Below, piece after piece: positions 8,258 to 18,779 of a stretch of DNA of 64,000 nucleotides (its first letter is position 1; the number at the start of each line of letters is the position of its first letter). The notes beneath the pieces are model-generated. The model was given only the letters and a program-made list of their open reading frames with translations. It did no database searches and was not told the origin of the DNA. The DNA comes from CAZROT01 sp964601895. GTDB lineage: Bacteria > Pseudomonadota > Gammaproteobacteria > Enterobacterales > Enterobacteriaceae. Where the stretch lies: NCBI GenBank assembly GCA_964601895.1, contig CAZROT010000001.1:310001-374000 (forward strand), read 5' to 3'. A program made the position numbers and the translations under genes.

Positions 8258-10375
8258 TTAGTGCGTCTGTAACTGCCACAGGCGCGCATAACCACCTCCC
8301 ATGGCCACCAGCTCTGAGTGAGTGCCCTGCTCCTGAACCACTCCACGGTTCATAAGCAGGATGCGTGAGCAGCCACGCAGGGTATTCAGACGATGAGCGA
8401 TACAAATTACTGTACGGTTACGGGTAATTTCCGGTAACTGCTGCATGATGGCAGCTTCTGATTCATAATCCAGTGCACTGGTGGCTTCATCCAGGATAAG
8501 TATCTGGGGATCGGCCATCAGGGCCCGTGCCAGGGCAATACGCTGCCGCTGCCCACCGGAGAGCAGTCCTCCACGCTCACCAACCTGAGTCTGATACCCT
8601 TGCGGTAAGGCACTGATAAAATCATGGGCACCTGCCAGACGAGCAATATGCTCCACCTGTGTCATGTCCGCTTCCGGCTGGCACTGACAGATATTTTCCA
8701 TAATGGTGCCTGAAAACAGCACACTTTCCTGTAATACCACGCTCATGCGGCAGCGTAATGCGGTCGGGTCCGTGATGGCAAGATCCTGACCGTCCACCAG
8801 AATCTGCCCATGCTGAGGAGTATACAGCCGCTGTAGCAAGCGGGTGAGTGTAGATTTTCCACATCCCGATGGCCCGGTGATACCAACGAATTCTCCCGCC
8901 CTGATGTCCAGATTTAAATTTTGCAGCACTTCCGGGGCATCACTACGATAACGGAACCGTACCTGTCTGAAATCAATACTGCCGGAAGATTCGCTGCCAG
9001 AAGCCAGCCCGGAATTACCCGGCTCTCCCGGCTGATCGAGGATAGTGCCGATGCGCTTTAAGGAAATCAAGGTATGCTGAAAGTCCTGCCATATCTGAGC
9101 CAGCCTCAATATCGGCTGTGTGGCATAACCTGCCAGCATGTTAAAAGCAACCAGCTGTCCCGGGGTCAGCGCCCCTTCCAGCGCGAGGCGGACACCAAAC
9201 CATAGCAGCAGCGCCGCAGCGATTTTCTGGATAAGAGAAATTCCCTGAGCGGCAAGGTTACCTGCCTGGCTGGTACGAAATCCGGTACGCACATACAGCG
9301 CCAGGCGCTGGCGCCAGCGCTGATTAAACGTATTTTCCGTTGCCGTGGTTTTAATGGTTTCAATACCGGTTATGGTTTCGGTAAGAAAGGCAGTGGTACT
9401 GGCTCTGGCACGGTATTGTTCCTCAACCCGCTTACGTAATACACCACCGACCGCCAGCCAGAAAATAAAATAACATAACAGTGACAACAACATAATCCAG
9501 GTTAACTGGCTGCTGTAATAGAACATCACTGCAATAAACATGCCAATAAATAACAGATCCAGCAGCATGGTTAGTGCCGAGCCTGTCAGGAAATGACGAA
9601 TCTGCTCCATTTCCTGTACCTGAGCGATAGTTTCTCCGGTTTTTCTGCGTCCGAAATAGTCCAGCGGCAGGCTGAACAGGTGGCGATAAAGGCGGCTGTT
9701 CAATTCAGCACCCACCTTACTCGATAAATGCGAGAACAACCAGCCACGCACAAAGGTGTAAGCTGGCTCCGCTACTGCCAGCCCAAGCATGGCAATGCCC
9801 AGCACCATCAGACTGTCCCGTCCACGACTGACTAACACGGTGTCAATAATGGTTTCAAATAACATCGGGGTAACCAGAGCAATAAACTGCAGTAACAGTG
9901 ATACCAGAATAATATTACGCAGCTGACGGCGGTGCTTTACCACCAGCGGAATGAACCAGTCAAAACCAAAGGGTTTTTTCGTTTCTTCGCGTTCAAGACG
10001 CGCCAGCAGAATAACGTCATCCTGCCATAGCGCATGCAGTTCTTCCCTGCTTATCTGACGACGCTCATCGGTGTGGGTAAAATACACACTGGCTGTGTCA
10101 TCATCCAGCGCCTTCAACAGGCACCATCCCTGCTCTGTGCGGAACAGTACCGGCAGGGATAACTGTGGTAAGCGATCTATTTTCTGCTTAACGTGGCGCG
10201 CCCGCAGGCCTATCCAGCCTGCGCAGCGGCATAACGCAATAGCATTTATCTGTTCAACGGGTAACCCCAGGCGATGGTACAACTGAGCCGGCTCTACGGG
10301 AATATCAAAGCAGGCTGCCGCTTCTGTCAGGCCTGTCAGAGGGCTTTTTCTGTGCCTATCAGTATACAGAGACAT
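8258..10375 (-). CDS. rtxE: Type I secretion ABC transporter, RtxE-like
   Basis: HlyB/RtxB-family ABC exporter: an N-terminal C39-like domain (about residues 10-130), six transmembrane segments (about 145-430) and a C-terminal ATPase. Walker A is GPSGCGKST, the signature LSGGQRQRIALARAL and the Walker B LILDEATSALD. The 705 residues fit HlyB-type subunits (about 707). The N-terminal domain lacks an obvious catalytic Cys/His arrangement, as expected for RTX exporters that do not cut a leader. It is the third gene of an operon, 2 nt after the adaptor gene. Two different ABC subunits flanking one HlyD is the MARTX rtxB-rtxD-rtxE arrangement. The symbol is by position and is tentative. Confidence 0.85.
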   Translation of the reverse strand: MSLYTDRHRKSPLTGLTEAAACFDIPVEPAQLYHRLGLPVEQINAIALCRCAGWIGLRARHVKQKIDRLPQLSLPVLFRTEQGWCLLKALDDDTASVYFTHTDERRQISREELHALWQDDVILLARLEREETKKPFGFDWFIPLVVKHRRQLRNIILVSLLLQFIALVTPMLFETIIDTVLVSRGRDSLMVLGIAMLGLAVAEPAYTFVRGWLFSHLSSKVGAELNSRLYRHLFSLPLDYFGRRKTGETIAQVQEMEQIRHFLTGSALTMLLDLLFIGMFIAVMFYYSSQLTWIMLLSLLCYFIFWLAVGGVLRKRVEEQYRARASTTAFLTETITGIETIKTTATENTFNQRWRQRLALYVRTGFRTSQAGNLAAQGISLIQKIAAALLLWFGVRLALEGALTPGQLVAFNMLAGYATQPILRLAQIWQDFQHTLISLKRIGTILDQPGEPGNSGLASGSESSGSIDFRQVRFRYRSDAPEVLQNLNLDIRAGEFVGITGPSGCGKSTLTRLLQRLYTPQHGQILVDGQDLAITDPTALRCRMSVVLQESVLFSGTIMENICQCQPEADMTQVEHIARLAGAHDFISALPQGYQTQVGERGGLLSGGQRQRIALARALMADPQILILDEATSALDYESEAAIMQQLPEITRNRTVICIAHRLNTLRGCSRILLMNRGVVQEQGTHSELVAMGGGYARLWQLQTH

Positions 10376-10377
10376 GA

Positions 10378-11814
10378 CTAACGTTCCCTCCAGGCTTCCG
10401 CCTGATATTCTCTTACCGGGCTTAGCAGATAGTCAACGATACGTCGTTTTCCAGTTTTAATTTCCACCACCACGGTCATACCCGCGCTAAGGTAGACGGG
10501 TTTACCATCAACCATCAGCTGTTTCTTTTCCAGTGTGATGCGTGCAGGGAAAACCATGCCGAGCTTTTGATCCTCAATGGCATCACGAGAAATATGCTTT
10601 ACTTTACCTGGCAGGGTGCCGTAACGGGTATAAGGAAAGCTGTCTATCTTGGTTTCTACTTCCTGTCCCGGCAGCACAAAACCGACATCTTTGTTTAAAA
10701 TCAGCACGTCCAGTTCCAGCTCCGCCTGTTCAGGAACAATCACCATCAGCTGCTGCGCTGCGGTTACCACACCGCCCAGGGTGTGTACCGCCAGCTGCTG
10801 TACTACACCATCCACCGGAGCGAGCAGGGTCTGCATACGCTGACGTTCACCTATTTTGATACTTTCCTGTTTCAGCTGCGCAACCACTTCACTGGCTTTA
10901 TTCAGGCGCTCACGATAATCGCGCAGTTTTTCTGCCAGATAACGGTGACGATTTTCTGTCAGTGTCTGTTGTTGAGCGAGTAAAATTTCCTGCTGTCCCT
11001 GAAGCCTGCTTAATTCCGTCTGTGCATTTAGCAGTTCACGCTCCTGCTCGAGTAACTGCACCTTAGGAATAACCTGACTGCTAGCCAGCTTACGGATAGC
11101 CTGTAGTCGCTGCTGGATATTATCAATCAGCTGCTTCTGGCTGGTAATATGTAATTTACCTGCCTGATAGCTCGATTGATTAACTTCCAGCTCAGCATTC
11201 AGCCTGCGCAACTCGGCATGCATTTCTTCCACTTCGCGTTTGAGTAAATTTTCCGTGGTATGCACTAAATCAGGATCGGCGTTATCCGGCGCATCAAACG
11301 CCTGTAATGGATGCTCACTGAGTAACGCCTGCAGGCGTGCCTGCTCCAGCTGACGCACCTCCAGTTGCTGGCTGACATTAAGTGCTTCGGCATCAACACC
11401 TACCGGGTTAAGTTTTATCAGCATCTGTCCTGCTTTTACATGCTGGCCATCCCTGACATTAATGGCGACAATTTCTCCCTGCTCCAGAGGCTGAATTATC
11501 TTGGAGTAATCGGAAACAATCACCCTGCCCTGTGCGGAAGCATGAATATCGAGCTGACCCACTATTGCCCATAACAATATCAGCAATAAGAACAATACCA
11601 GTCCCCATGCCGTACGACGCGCCCATGGCGCAGCAGGACGCTCTATCACTTCCAGATAAGCAGGAAGAAAATCATACTCATCTCTGGTGCGGGTGGTATC
11701 AGCCTGTTTTTTACGCAGCTGCATAAGACGCTGGTAAACAGGGTTTGCAGCGCATTTTGTGCGCAGAATTGTCACAAAACGCAGATAAAAATCACGTAAC
11801 CAATGCAAGTTCAT
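10378..11814 (-). CDS. rtxD: Type I secretion membrane-fusion protein, HlyD/RtxD-like
   Basis: Periplasmic adaptor linking the inner-membrane ABC transporter to an outer-membrane TolC channel. One transmembrane helix follows a cytoplasmic N-terminal tail (about residues 70-92). A lipoyl-like half-motif, a long coiled coil (about 150-310) and the beta-barrel region follow, ending in the family's C-terminal signature around MTVVVEIKTGKRRIVDYLLSP. The ATG at 11814 is chosen over upstream in-frame codons: GGAGGAATTCTG precedes it and it overlaps the stop of the preceding gene by one base. The resulting 478 residues match HlyD (478). tolC is not in the window. Confidence 0.9.
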   Translation of the reverse strand: MNLHWLRDFYLRFVTILRTKCAANPVYQRLMQLRKKQADTTRTRDEYDFLPAYLEVIERPAAPWARRTAWGLVLFLLLILLWAIVGQLDIHASAQGRVIVSDYSKIIQPLEQGEIVAINVRDGQHVKAGQMLIKLNPVGVDAEALNVSQQLEVRQLEQARLQALLSEHPLQAFDAPDNADPDLVHTTENLLKREVEEMHAELRRLNAELEVNQSSYQAGKLHITSQKQLIDNIQQRLQAIRKLASSQVIPKVQLLEQERELLNAQTELSRLQGQQEILLAQQQTLTENRHRYLAEKLRDYRERLNKASEVVAQLKQESIKIGERQRMQTLLAPVDGVVQQLAVHTLGGVVTAAQQLMVIVPEQAELELDVLILNKDVGFVLPGQEVETKIDSFPYTRYGTLPGKVKHISRDAIEDQKLGMVFPARITLEKKQLMVDGKPVYLSAGMTVVVEIKTGKRRIVDYLLSPVREYQAEAWRER

Positions 11815-13937
11815 CAGAATTCCTCCAGACTGAATTCCGCCTGCTGACGCCACAGACGGGCATAAAGCCCCCCTGCTTTTACCAGCTCATCATGAGGTGC
11901 CAGCTCCATGAGCTGTCCCTGCTGCATAACGGCAATGCGGTCGCAGTGACGCACCGTCGACAGACGATGCGCTATAGTAATTACGGTACGCCCGGCAACA
12001 ATCTGCGCCATATTATTTTGTATCAGTTCCTGAGATTCATCATCCAGCGCGCTGGTCGCCTCATCAAAAATCAGGATACGGGGGTTAGCCAGTAAGGCAC
12101 GGGCAATAGCAATACGCTGGCGCTGTCCACCGGAAAGAGACGCTCCGCCTTCAGCCAGAACGGTATCGTATCCCAAAGGCAGGGCCAGAATAAATTCATC
12201 TGCACCTGCCAGACGCGCTGCCTGCACAACCTGTTGTAAGGGTGCCGTCGGGCAGGCATGAGCAATATTTTCGCGTACACTACAATTAAACAGATAGTTT
12301 TCCTGCATGACCACGCCAACCTGGCGGCGCAGAAAGGCAGGAGAAAAGGCAGTCAGCACCTGACCATCGATAGAAAGCACCCCCTGCTGCACGTGGTATA
12401 GCCGTTGCAGCAGACGAGCTACCGTACTTTTCCCACAGCCTGAAGGCCCCACCAGACCAATATGCTCACCCGGTGCAATAGCCAGATTGAACTGATTTAA
12501 TACCAACGGTAAATCAGGCCGATAACGAAACATGACCTGATTAAAACGAATGGCACCCTGTAACGGTGTTTCTGGTTGACTTTCTGCCGGCTCACGCTCC
12601 ATGGGCAGACTGAGGATCTCAGTTAACAACATCATACCTACTCTGGCACGCACCCACTGCTGCCATAAATCCACCAGCTTGCTCATAGGTTGCATCGCCT
12701 GAGTAGCCAGCATATTAAAAGCAATCAGCTGGCCAATACTTAATTTTAATTCCATCACCATGCTGGCTCCAATCCAGATAACCAGTGCACTGCATACTTT
12801 TTGCATTAGCTGCACCGCCTGACTGCTGAAACTTTGCAGGCTCTGCACCTGGAAATTAGCTTTGGCAAAATCACGCGTCTGCTGTTCCCAGCGATGTTGC
12901 ATGCGTGGTTCAAGCGCCAGACTTTTCACTGTCTCCACACCCGAGACGGTTTCGGTTAAAAAAGAGGCATTATTTGCAGCGAACTGGCACAGACGTTCAA
13001 TACGCCGCTGCAGAGGTCCTGTGGTTAACAGGGCCAGTAACAGATAAAAAGGCAGCACAGCCAGTGTCATTAAGGTAAGTTCGGGGGATATCATCCACAT
13101 CACCGCAAACAGCACCAGCGTAAAGACCAGATCAACACAGAGTGTCAGCGCAGAGCCACTAAGAAATTCACGGATACTATCCAGCTCTAAAACGCGGGTA
13201 ACAATATTACCCACATGCCGTTGCTTAAAGTATCCCAGTGGTAATTTTAACAGGTGATTAACCAGCTTACCGCCCAACTGAATATCCACCCTCGTGCTGG
13301 TATGGGTGAACAGATATTCACGCAGGCTCTTTATTACCACTTCAAACACACCCACCGCAACCAGTGTGATAACCAGCACATCCAGGGTCACCAGTGCCTG
13401 ATGCACCAGCACCTTATCCATGACGACCTGAAAGAAAAGTGGGGCTATTAATGCCAGCAATTGTAACAACAGTGACAGCACCAGTACCTGAAAAAGTACA
13501 TTGCGATGGGTAAGGAAAGCAGGAATAAACCACTGAATACTAAAACGTGACTGCTGGCAGAACAAACAGAAGCCACTCCAGATATCTGCCAGTTCAGATC
13601 TGTCAATCATAGCGGGAATAGCAGAATCAGCATACTGCACCAGTGCCTGCGTATCGTTAATGCGTGCCAGCAACATAAAAGTGCCGTCAGGGCGCCGCAG
13701 TGCCAGTGGTAAATGTTCATCACTGAGTTTATGTAACGCCAGACGACGCAAATACAGTCTGGCAGCAAACGGTCTGGCGAGGTGATTCAACTGTTGTTGC
13801 AACTGCTTTTGTGAAACCATTGCAGGTAATTCGGGTGCATCTTTTACATCACGACTGTCCTGCATCTGTGCAGTTAAATTTGACAGCTGTAATAATCGCT
13901 CAGCACAAACCAGGGCAGAGGCCAGATCATTTTCCAT
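11814..13937 (-). CDS. rtxB: Type I secretion ABC transporter, RtxB-like
   Basis: First gene of the type I secretion operon and a second HlyB-type ABC exporter (707 residues). The domain order is the same as in its partner: a degenerate C39-like domain with HLARPFAARLYLRR and DGTFMLLARI segments, the transmembrane domain with PLFFQVVMDKVLVH as in HlyB, and an ATPase with GPSGCGKST, LSGGQRQRIAIARAL and LIFDEATSALDDES. It overlaps the adaptor gene start by one base. In MARTX systems RtxB and RtxE are thought to act as a heteromeric transporter. The toxin, its activating acyltransferase and TolC are all absent from the window. Confidence 0.87.
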   Translation of the reverse strand: MENDLASALVCAERLLQLSNLTAQMQDSRDVKDAPELPAMVSQKQLQQQLNHLARPFAARLYLRRLALHKLSDEHLPLALRRPDGTFMLLARINDTQALVQYADSAIPAMIDRSELADIWSGFCLFCQQSRFSIQWFIPAFLTHRNVLFQVLVLSLLLQLLALIAPLFFQVVMDKVLVHQALVTLDVLVITLVAVGVFEVVIKSLREYLFTHTSTRVDIQLGGKLVNHLLKLPLGYFKQRHVGNIVTRVLELDSIREFLSGSALTLCVDLVFTLVLFAVMWMISPELTLMTLAVLPFYLLLALLTTGPLQRRIERLCQFAANNASFLTETVSGVETVKSLALEPRMQHRWEQQTRDFAKANFQVQSLQSFSSQAVQLMQKVCSALVIWIGASMVMELKLSIGQLIAFNMLATQAMQPMSKLVDLWQQWVRARVGMMLLTEILSLPMEREPAESQPETPLQGAIRFNQVMFRYRPDLPLVLNQFNLAIAPGEHIGLVGPSGCGKSTVARLLQRLYHVQQGVLSIDGQVLTAFSPAFLRRQVGVVMQENYLFNCSVRENIAHACPTAPLQQVVQAARLAGADEFILALPLGYDTVLAEGGASLSGGQRQRIAIARALLANPRILIFDEATSALDDESQELIQNNMAQIVAGRTVITIAHRLSTVRHCDRIAVMQQGQLMELAPHDELVKAGGLYARLWRQQAEFSLEEF

Positions 13938-14670
13938 AACGTCTCAATCAATGGCCGATGAATAGCATTGGCCAGGCTCCTGTTGTTAATTAAAAAAATT
14001 TACTTATGTGAATTATTATGATGAACATTAAGATTATGTATCAAATAACTTCACTCCAGAATAAGTGAAATGGAAACTTACTTTAGCCACATTACCTTCC
14101 AGAAACCTTCTTTTTAGCCTTATTATCAATAAGATTTACCACCCGGTGTATTACCAGCCTGCAGCGTTAACGTACTGATACGCTCCTGCTGGAACAACGG
14201 AGGTATTGCTACCTTTCAAATTTATGCTGCTCTGCTATAAAAAATTTTTTATTTTTCAGGCATCTTCTTCATCAGAAGATAATATTTTTTATCAGAAACA
14301 TGCTTGCCTGCAGACAAAATATAATAATACTGCTGGCTATAAAAATAAAATGTTGCATTATTTTTTCTATAAAATAACAGGCTAATATTGAAAAATTAAA
14401 ATTGAATATAACCTGGTTAGAAAATCATAGTAATATACTATATTATATTTTTAATATAAACATCCAGTTAATCATTCGCGGCTCATTTTTAGCATAATTT
14501 AACAATCCGTGCAAATATCTATTCTAATGACTAAATTTGATTTTTTTTTACTTTTTCTTACGCTTTTTTTACTGATAACAGTAATCCATTCTATTAAGAA
14601 TATCGTACTGAAAAATATCTATTTAATTTGTTATTTCACAAAAATAATTTTTCTTTCCAAGAAGACGAGC
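13938..14670. other. AT-rich intergenic region before rtxB
   Basis: Very AT-rich DNA separates rtxB from the hrpA 3' end (13938-14909 overall). The only long frame, plus strand 14509-14775, starts with GTG, has no ribosome site, is dominated by AT-rich codons and is interrupted by a terminator-like hairpin, so I do not call it a gene. In MARTX loci the toxin operon diverges from rtxB here, but no toxin coding sequence is present. Confidence 0.5.
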
Positions 14671-14702
14671 AACAACGCTGCTATTATAGCAGCGTATTTT
14701 TG
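14671..14702 (+). terminator. Isolated plus-strand terminator in a gene-free region
   Basis: A 9-bp perfect stem (ACGCTGCTA at 14675-14683, TAGCAGCGT at 14687-14695) with a 3-nt loop is followed by ATTTTT on the plus strand. It has no upstream protein gene on this strand, so it may end an unannotated small RNA, or be left from a deleted gene. Confidence 0.6.
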
Positions 14703-14909
14703 GTTATCGAAATTCATTAAAAACAAATATGATTATTTATTTCTGGATAACATCAGGACAACAGAAATTAATTAATTTCATGCAGCGCACGGTAACTATT
14801 TTCTCTTATATAAAAAATAGTTACAATTAATTCATACTAGCAATAAATAGCCCGCTGTGTTAATCGGTACGCATCACACTCACACAATCAGCCATGTGAC
14901 CAGTCAGCC

Positions 14910-17900
14910 TCAGGAAAGCCGGGCAAGAGCCGTCAGTATACGCTTTTCTGAAACAGGATAAGCGGTACCCAGCTGCTGGGCAAACAGACTGACACGCAGC
15001 TCTTCAATCATCCAGCGAATTTCTTCTTCCCTGACGTCAGGGGTATATCCGGCAGGTTTTTTATCCAGCCACTGCTGCCACATCTGCTGCAGTCGCTGTA
15101 TACTGAGCATCAATGTGTTATCTCGCGCAGGATCAAGAGCGAGCTTTTCTATACGTTTTTCAATTGCCTGCAGATAACGCGGTGTATCAGACAGATGTCG
15201 CAGGCCATGTCTGGCAACAAAACCCGGATAAACCAGATTTGCCAGCTGCCTGGTAATATCTTCAACTGCCCCGGCGGGTAACGCTGCCACTTTTTCTTTC
15301 AGGCGCCGATGAAGGCCTGCCAGTGTTATCAGAATCTGTTCAACTCTCCTCACAATGTCCATCACCCGGTCATTCAGTCCTGCACGTACTGCATCCAGCA
15401 GTCTGATAAAGTCCGGCTGCTGCCATACGGGCCCTCCATGGCAGGTCATCAGCTCATCAATGGCACAGGCAATACAATCATCAATTAAATCCACCACCCT
15501 GCCACAGGGATGAAAATACAGCGCCAGTCTCGACTTATCAGACAGCCTGTCATGGAGGTATTTAACCGGGGAAGGCATATTCAGCCATAATAAGCGGCGC
15601 GTTCCCTGTCGCATCATCCTCTGCTGCTGCTGCTCAGTATCAAACAGGCGGATAGCCACATGGGAGCCTTCATCCACCAGCGCTGGCCATAGGGTGACAC
15701 TGTATCCCACCCGTTGTTGTATGCAGCTTACCGGCAGGGTAGCAAAATCCCAGCTGCGTAAATTATTTCGCTCCAGGTTATCGGCTGTTGCCGACAATGC
15801 CTGATGTACCTGTGCTTTCAGGCTTTCCCGCAATACTGCCAGGTTTTTGCCTTGTGCGAGCGTATGCTGCTCATCATCGATAATACGAAAGGTCATTTTG
15901 AGATGTTCAGGAACCTGTTCCCAGCACCAGCTTTCACGTGACACTGTCACTCCAGTGATGCCTTTTAATTCAGTTTCCAGCGCATCCAGCAGACTCACTT
16001 TCAGCGGTGTGACACGATTCAGTACTGCTGTGGCATAATCGGGTGCCGGAACAAAATGACGGCGCAGGGGTTTGGGCAGCGATTTTATCAGCGCAGTCAC
16101 CAGCTGCAGGCGCAGAGCCGGGACCTGCCAGTCAAATTCCGCCATACGTATCTGCCCCAGAACCACCAGTGGAATATGTACGGTTACCCCGTCTGCATCC
16201 GTACCCGGTTCGAACTGCCAGGAAAGGCGTAACCTGAGGTCTCCCTGCTGCCACCAGTCAGGATACTGTTGCGTGGTAATTTGCGTGGCATCCGCTTTAA
16301 CCAGCATAGGAGGCGAAAAATTAAGTAAATCAGGACAGGCCCTGCCTGTCTCTTTCCACCAGCTATCAAAATGACGTGCTGATACGACATCCTGCGGAAT
16401 ATGCTGGTCATAAAAATCAAACAGCGTCTGATCATCCACACGAATATCGCGCCGACGGGATTTATGCTCCAGCACATCAACGTCGGCAAGAAGGGCAAGG
16501 TTTGCATGGAAAAAAGCATGCCCGGTCTCCCAGTCGCCTTCTACCAGGGCATGGCGAATAAACAATTCCCGACAGAGCACAGGATCAATCGCACTGTAAT
16601 TACACTTACGGGCGGGTACTATAGTCAGCCCAGACAGCGTGACCTTTTCACTGGCCACCACGGCACCACGGGATTTTTCCCAGTGCGGCTCACTGTAATG
16701 GCGCTTTACCAGATGTGGCGCCAGCGATTCCACCCACTCGGCATCGATACGGGCCGCAATACGCCCCCACAGACGCCGGGTTTCTATCAGCTCAGCCACC
16801 ATCACCCATTTTGGTGGCTTTTTACTTAACGCTGACCCTGGGGTCAGGACAAAGCGTCGGTTGCTGGCACCGGTAAATTCGTTCCTGTCGATGTCTTTTT
16901 GCCCGATATGAGACAAAAGCCCGGACAGCAACGCCTGGTGCAGGCTGCGATAGTCCGCGGCCGACTGATTAACCTGCATACCCAGTTCCGCTGCCACGAC
17001 CGATAACTGAGCATGAATATCCTGCCATTCACGCAGGCGTGACCAGCTGAGAAAATCACTGCGGTATAATTTGCGCAACTGTGCTGATGACAGCACAGCC
17101 TGTTGCTCCTGCAGGTAATCCCACAGTTTCACCAGGGACAGGAAATCAGAATCCTTATCGGCAAAACGTCGATGACGCTCATCCGCTGCCTGTTGCCTGT
17201 CTGGCGGACGCTCACGCGGATCCTGAATCGACAGGGCTGCTGCAATAATCATCACTTCACGCAGCGCCCCCATTTTTCCGGCAGTCAGCATCATACAGGC
17301 CAGACGTGGATCAAGCGGTAACTGTGCAAGCTGATGTCCGCAGGCAGTCAGGTGATGATGACCTTTGCTGTCAATGTCAAGGGCGCGTAATTCATGCAGT
17401 AAACGTAAGCCATCCTGAATGCTGCGTTTATCCGGAGGGGAGATAAAAGGAAAGCTTCTGATATCACCGAGCCCGATAGCCGTCATCTGCAGAATGACCG
17501 CCGCAAGGCTGGTACGCACGATTTCTGGATCAGTAAATTCAGGGCGCGTAAGAAAATCGGCCTCGTCATAGAGGCGAATACAGATACCTGCTGAAATACG
17601 ACCGCAACGTCCCTTACGTTGATCTGCAGACGCCTTTGAAACAGGCTCAATGGGTAAGGACTGAACTTTGGTACGAAAATTGTAACGGCTGATGCGTGCC
17701 GTACCGGTATCGATGACATAACGGATACCCGGCACGGTCAGTGAGGTTTCCGCCACATTAGTGGCAAGAATGATACGTCTGCCCACATGGGGCTGGAATA
17801 TCCGATTCTGCTCACTCGCTGGCAGGCGGGCGTATAACGGCAGCACCTCGGTATGAGCCAGCTTCTGCGCATTCAGGACTTCAGCCGCATCCTGAATCTC

Positions 17901-18779
17901 ACGCTCGCCACTCATAAAAATCAGAATATCTCCCTGCCCTTCGTGGCTCAGCTCATCAACCGCATCGATAATGGACTGCAGTTGGCAATGCTGCGCATCG
18001 TCATCCACGCGCGGGCGAAAGCGTACCTCCACAGGCCATGTGGTTCCACAAACTTCAATTACCGGCGCCTGGTTAAAGTAGTGTGAAAAACGCTGATGAT
18101 CAAGGGTGGCAGAGGTAACTATCACTTTTAAATCAGGGCGCTGCGGCAGAAGCTGATGCAAATAACCCAGAATGAAATCAATATTGAGACTGCGTTCATG
18201 GGCTTCATCAATGATTAAGGTATCATAGTGCATGAGCTGTCTGTCCTGGCGGATCTCTGCCAGTAAAATGCCATCGGTCATGAGCTTAACCAGGGTATTT
18301 TCTCCGGTATTATCTGCAAAACGTACCTTACAACCAATACAGTTACTGCCATTCAGTTCTTCGGTAATACGTGCAGCCAGCGCACGCGCAGCCACACGGC
18401 GTGGCTGTGTATGACCGATTACCCCCCTGATGCCACGCCCTGCTTCCAGGCATATCTTTGGCAGTTGCGTGCTTTTACCTGATCCCGTTTCACCGGCCAC
18501 AATCACGACCTGATTTTTATTAATCGCATCCAGAATGGCCTGTTTTTTTGCACTAACAGGCAGGTTATCCGGATAACTCAGCCGGGGACAACGCTGCTGG
18601 CGGCTTACCATGCGCTGATGAGCGCTGACAATATCCTTTTCCAGCAGCATGACTGCACTCTGTTTTTCTACAGGATGCGAAATTTTTTTCACTGCCTGCA
18701 GCCTGCGTATCAAACGCTGACGGTCACGCAGCATTAACGCATCAATACGGGCAGATAATATTGCACTCGATAATTCCAC
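14910..18779 (-). CDS. hrpA: ATP-dependent RNA helicase HrpA
   Basis: DEAH-box RNA helicase, in enterics implicated in rescue of stalled or collided ribosomes and in mRNA processing. Walker A GETGSGKST lies at about residues 96-104, the DEAH box follows in LIIDEAHERS near 190, SAT in VIVTSATLD, and the motif VI region reads QRKGRCGR. Helicase-associated and OB-fold domains and the long C-terminal DUF3418 region follow. Its 1289 residues match the roughly 1300 of E. coli. It is intact and stands alone between the type I and type III secretion loci. Confidence 0.96.
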   Translation of the reverse strand: MELSSAILSARIDALMLRDRQRLIRRLQAVKKISHPVEKQSAVMLLEKDIVSAHQRMVSRQQRCPRLSYPDNLPVSAKKQAILDAINKNQVVIVAGETGSGKSTQLPKICLEAGRGIRGVIGHTQPRRVAARALAARITEELNGSNCIGCKVRFADNTGENTLVKLMTDGILLAEIRQDRQLMHYDTLIIDEAHERSLNIDFILGYLHQLLPQRPDLKVIVTSATLDHQRFSHYFNQAPVIEVCGTTWPVEVRFRPRVDDDAQHCQLQSIIDAVDELSHEGQGDILIFMSGEREIQDAAEVLNAQKLAHTEVLPLYARLPASEQNRIFQPHVGRRIILATNVAETSLTVPGIRYVIDTGTARISRYNFRTKVQSLPIEPVSKASADQRKGRCGRISAGICIRLYDEADFLTRPEFTDPEIVRTSLAAVILQMTAIGLGDIRSFPFISPPDKRSIQDGLRLLHELRALDIDSKGHHHLTACGHQLAQLPLDPRLACMMLTAGKMGALREVMIIAAALSIQDPRERPPDRQQAADERHRRFADKDSDFLSLVKLWDYLQEQQAVLSSAQLRKLYRSDFLSWSRLREWQDIHAQLSVVAAELGMQVNQSAADYRSLHQALLSGLLSHIGQKDIDRNEFTGASNRRFVLTPGSALSKKPPKWVMVAELIETRRLWGRIAARIDAEWVESLAPHLVKRHYSEPHWEKSRGAVVASEKVTLSGLTIVPARKCNYSAIDPVLCRELFIRHALVEGDWETGHAFFHANLALLADVDVLEHKSRRRDIRVDDQTLFDFYDQHIPQDVVSARHFDSWWKETGRACPDLLNFSPPMLVKADATQITTQQYPDWWQQGDLRLRLSWQFEPGTDADGVTVHIPLVVLGQIRMAEFDWQVPALRLQLVTALIKSLPKPLRRHFVPAPDYATAVLNRVTPLKVSLLDALETELKGITGVTVSRESWCWEQVPEHLKMTFRIIDDEQHTLAQGKNLAVLRESLKAQVHQALSATADNLERNNLRSWDFATLPVSCIQQRVGYSVTLWPALVDEGSHVAIRLFDTEQQQQRMMRQGTRRLLWLNMPSPVKYLHDRLSDKSRLALYFHPCGRVVDLIDDCIACAIDELMTCHGGPVWQQPDFIRLLDAVRAGLNDRVMDIVRRVEQILITLAGLHRRLKEKVAALPAGAVEDITRQLANLVYPGFVARHGLRHLSDTPRYLQAIEKRIEKLALDPARDNTLMLSIQRLQQMWQQWLDKKPAGYTPDVREEEIRWMIEELRVSLFAQQLGTAYPVSEKRILTALARLS

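Noticed and set aside
8044..8346. 100-codon minus-strand frame after rtxE that could be a small exported peptide
   Set aside because: It overlaps rtxE, and the first internal ATG (8232) has no ribosome site; a bacteriocin guess cannot be supported.
14509..14775. 88-codon AT-rich plus-strand frame
   Set aside because: GTG start with no ribosome site, AT-driven composition, and a terminator-like hairpin lies inside it.
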